NCBI GenBank assembly: GCA_945827465.1
Contig: CALZOH010000143.1
Span: 1-8,258, forward strand
Source of the DNA: an uncultured Prevotellaceae bacterium
GTDB lineage: Bacteria; Bacteroidota; Bacteroidia; Bacteroidales; Bacteroidaceae
Length of the DNA stretch: 8,258 bases
Direction of reading: 5' to 3'
Below are positions 5,842 through 8,258 of the stretch, piece by piece. A program made the translations under genes and the position numbers. Position 1 is the stretch's first letter; every line of letters starts with the position of its first letter. The notes under the pieces are model-generated. The model was not told where the DNA came from and searched no databases. It worked only from the letters and a program-made list of their open reading frames with translations.

Positions 5842-7761
5842 ATGACGAAGCGGCTGCTCCATATACTCGCAATCTTGTTGTCGGTCTTGCTGATTGCCTG
5901 TGCCAGTCCCGGCTCGCCTGATGGCGGACCATACGATGAAACTCCGCCACAAGTGGTAGGTTCCTCGCCGGCCTACGGAAGCCTGAACACCAAGAGCCGA
6001 AAGATAGAAATCTACTTCAACGAATTTATCAAAATAGAAAATGCCGCTGATAAGGTGGTAGTAAGCCCTCCGCAACTCAATCAACCCGAAATTACGGGAA
6101 TGGGGAAGAAAGTAAAGGTGAATTTACTGGATTCGCTGAAACCAAATACCACTTACACCATTGATTTTTCGGATGCGATTGTCGACAACAACGAAGGCAA
6201 TCCGCTGGGAAAATATTCTTTTGTATTCTCAACTGGTGAACAGGCCGACTCCATGGAAGTGGCCGGAAAAGTACTTAATGCCGAGAACCTGGAACCCATC
6301 AAAGGCATTTTGGTAGGACTTCACAGCGACTCGACAGACACAGTTTTCCAGAAAGTACCCCTTCTGAGAGTGGCCCGAACCAATGGTAACGGAGAATTTT
6401 CGATTAAAGGAGTTGCTCCAGGCAAATATCGCGCCTACGCACTACAAGACGCCGACGGTACATTCACTTTTTCCCAAAAAAGTGAGATGATCGCCTTCAT
6501 GCAGCAATCGTTTGAAACGTCATGCTACCCCGACGTAAGGCCCGACACGGTTTGGCACGACAGTCTGCACATCGACAGCATTCGCATCGTACACTTCACA
6601 CACTATGTTCCCGACAACTTGGTGCTGCTCGCCTTCTTGGAATCACATCAGGAACGCCATCTGCTGAAAGCCGAACGCACCGTCCCCGAACATTTTGAAG
6701 TATATTTCACGGCTCCCTGCGATGAAATGCCAAAATTGACCGGTCTCAACTTCGATGCCACCGATGCTTTCGCCATCAATCGCTCCAAAGGCAACGACAC
6801 CTTGTCGTATTGGATCAAAGACACCACGCTCGTTCATCAAGATACGTTGTGGACGGCCTACACGTACCTTGAAACCGACACTTTAGGCCAATTGATAGAG
6901 CGCACCGACACGATCAGCTTCGTTTCAAAGATTCTTCGCGAAAAACAACTGAAGCTGGAAGCCGAGCAAAGGAAAAAATGGCAGAAAGAACAGGATAAAC
7001 TCAAAAAGAAAGGCCTACCCTATCAAGAAGAAATGCCTGCACCGGAACTGGAATTGAAAATGGCCGGCAACACAAACTTGGCACCCGACGAAAACATCAT
7101 CTTTGAGACCAAAGAACCCATTGCCTCCATCGACACATCGAAAATACATCTGCGACTAAAGGTTGACTCAACTTATACAGAGGCCGAATACCTGATTGAA
7201 AACAATCAGAACTCTTTGTTCAGAAGAACTCTTTATGCAGAATGGCGTCCCCAACAAGAATATCGTTTGGTGGTAGACTCGGCAGCCTTTATCGGCATTT
7301 ACGGACACGCTTCCAAGAAACAACAATTCAATATCAGCGTACCCGGACTGGAAACTTACGGCTCACTCTTCTTGAACATCGAAGGATTAGAGGGACAAAC
7401 AGCCGTAGTGGAATTGCTGAACAGCTCTGACAAGCCTCAGCGAAAAGTGAAAACAGAAAACGGACGCGCCGAGTTCTTCTTTGTGAAACCCGGCACCTAT
7501 TACATCCGTCTGTTTATCGACCGCAACAACAACGGAATATGGGACACCGGCGAATATGAGTCACGCACACAACCGGAGGAGACCTACTACTATCCCTCGA
7601 AACTGGAATTGCGCGCCTTATGGGACACTGAACAGGATTGGAACATCCTTTCTACGCCCCGCATCAAGCAAAAGCCAATGGCCATCACCAAACAGAAACC
7701 CGACAAAGAAAAAACCATCAAGAATAGAAATGCTGAACGTGCCAAAAGTTTGGGTAGGTAA
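5842..7761 (+). CDS. Ig-like domain lipoprotein, cell envelope
   Basis: Predicted lipoprotein of 639 residues, function unknown. A signal peptide ends in a clear lipobox (LLIAC, lipidated Cys20), followed by the GSPDGGPYDETPP stretch typical of a widespread Bacteroidota family. Residues about 34-131 look like a bacterial Ig-like (Big_5/SbsA type) domain (PAYGSLNTKSRKIEIYFNE; PNTTYTIDFSDAIVDNNEGN). Residues about 138-205 resemble a carboxypeptidase-regulatory beta-sandwich (AGKVLNAENLEPIKGI; FSIKGVAPGKYRAYALQD). A Lys/Glu/Gln-rich, probably helical stretch lies at 366-390. A second beta-rich half contains DRNNNGIWDTG (560-570), resembling a calcium-binding loop. The C-terminal tail from 608 is very basic. 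No Shine-Dalgarno site precedes the ATG. Which membrane face it occupies cannot be told. Confidence 0.85.
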   Translation: MTKRLLHILAILLSVLLIACASPGSPDGGPYDETPPQVVGSSPAYGSLNTKSRKIEIYFNEFIKIENAADKVVVSPPQLNQPEITGMGKKVKVNLLDSLKPNTTYTIDFSDAIVDNNEGNPLGKYSFVFSTGEQADSMEVAGKVLNAENLEPIKGILVGLHSDSTDTVFQKVPLLRVARTNGNGEFSIKGVAPGKYRAYALQDADGTFTFSQKSEMIAFMQQSFETSCYPDVRPDTVWHDSLHIDSIRIVHFTHYVPDNLVLLAFLESHQERHLLKAERTVPEHFEVYFTAPCDEMPKLTGLNFDATDAFAINRSKGNDTLSYWIKDTTLVHQDTLWTAYTYLETDTLGQLIERTDTISFVSKILREKQLKLEAEQRKKWQKEQDKLKKKGLPYQEEMPAPELELKMAGNTNLAPDENIIFETKEPIASIDTSKIHLRLKVDSTYTEAEYLIENNQNSLFRRTLYAEWRPQQEYRLVVDSAAFIGIYGHASKKQQFNISVPGLETYGSLFLNIEGLEGQTAVVELLNSSDKPQRKVKTENGRAEFFFVKPGTYYIRLFIDRNNNGIWDTGEYESRTQPEETYYYPSKLELRALWDTEQDWNILSTPRIKQKPMAITKQKPDKEKTIKNRNAERAKSLGR

Positions 7762-8258
7762 TCTGCTCTGCCTATTTTGTTTCCTTTCCGTCCTTTCACT
7801 CCATGCACAAACAGCCAACAATACGGCTTTCAGCAGCGGTGAAACACTGCAATACGACCTTTATTACAATTGGAAATTCGTTTGGGTCAAGGCAGGAAGC
7901 GCCTCGATGAGCGTCACCTCCACTATCTACGAAGGCCAACCGGCCTATCGTACACGATTGCTGACTCGAGGCTCATCACAAGCCGATCGTTTCTTTGTAC
8001 TAAGGGATACGCTGACCAGCATCGTCACCCAAAACGACATGCTGCCCCGCTTCTACTCAAAAACAGACATGGAAAACAAGTCGTACAGACAACGAAAAGT
8101 CTGGTTTTCGTATGCTGACGGCAAATCATACGCCAAACAGCAATACATCAACCCTTACGGAGTGGAGAGTTGGAAGACTGAAAGCGACAATCTCTGCATC
8201 TTTGACATGCTCAGCATCATGTTGCGCGCCCGCTCATACGATCCTTCACAATTCAAGA
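7730..8258 (+). CDS. DUF3108 secreted protein (3' end beyond window)
   Basis: The reading frame stays open from the ATG at 7730 to the window end, giving 176 codons of an incomplete gene. The N-terminus is a signal peptide (basic start, hydrophobic LLCLFCFLSVLSL, probable cleavage after HA at residue 26), so the product is exported, probably to the periplasm. The mature part begins with FSSGETLQYDLYYNWKFVWV and KAGSASMSV, which match the opening of DUF3108 proteins (GE-x-L-x-Y-x-l-x-W with k-x-G). Later features are an aromatic-rich RKVWFSYADG and SDNLCIFDMLSIM. The ATG lies inside the lipoprotein gene, overlapping it by 32 bp in another frame, which implies coupled translation. No biochemical function is established that I can name. 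Confidence 0.82.
   Translation, partial: MLNVPKVWVGNLLCLFCFLSVLSLHAQTANNTAFSSGETLQYDLYYNWKFVWVKAGSASMSVTSTIYEGQPAYRTRLLTRGSSQADRFFVLRDTLTSIVTQNDMLPRFYSKTDMENKSYRQRKVWFSYADGKSYAKQQYINPYGVESWKTESDNLCIFDMLSIMLRARSYDPSQFK

Overview
This window most likely comes from a member of the Bacteroidota, probably the order Bacteroidales (human- or animal-associated, possibly Prevotellaceae, but I cannot fix the family). Three things point there: exact or near-exact TAnnTTTG -7 promoter elements in front of several genes, mostly without strong Shine-Dalgarno sites; a bacterial GH3 acyl-amido synthetase followed by an Ig-like lipoprotein and a DUF3108 protein; and a hemerythrin/RIC-like protein coupled to a LuxR-type regulator. 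The first 52 bases are not biological. They are an Illumina Nextera i7 adapter (P7 tail, 8-base index, transposon end), so genuine sequence begins at 53.

Bases 53-376 hold no gene but are rich in repeats. There is a perfect 23-bp inverted pair of REP-like hairpins, each with a GTAG head, then two exact 27-bp direct repeats 42 bp apart, with a decayed third copy upstream. From 377 to 4135 four genes lie on the minus strand. Read in transcription order they are an NhaC-type Na+/H+ antiporter, a hemerythrin-domain protein of the RIC/YtfE/ScdA type, a LuxR-type regulator whose receiver domain has lost its phosphorylation site, and an AraC-family regulator. The hemerythrin gene and the LuxR-type gene overlap by 11 bp and look like one functional unit.

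A 182-bp divergent promoter region (4136-4317) separates the antiporter from a plus-strand operon: GH3-family adenylating enzyme, a 639-residue lipoprotein with Ig-like domains, and the start of a secreted DUF3108 protein that runs off the window end. The lipoprotein and DUF3108 genes overlap by 32 bp in different frames.

The left block looks like a stress/redox and ion-homeostasis region. The hemerythrin protein could sense or respond to oxygen or nitric oxide and pass the signal to the phosphorylation-independent LuxR protein. The right block looks like housekeeping cell-envelope genes beside an acyl-amino-acid ligase of unknown substrate. No CRISPR array, tRNA, rRNA, insertion sequence or convincing intrinsic terminator was seen.
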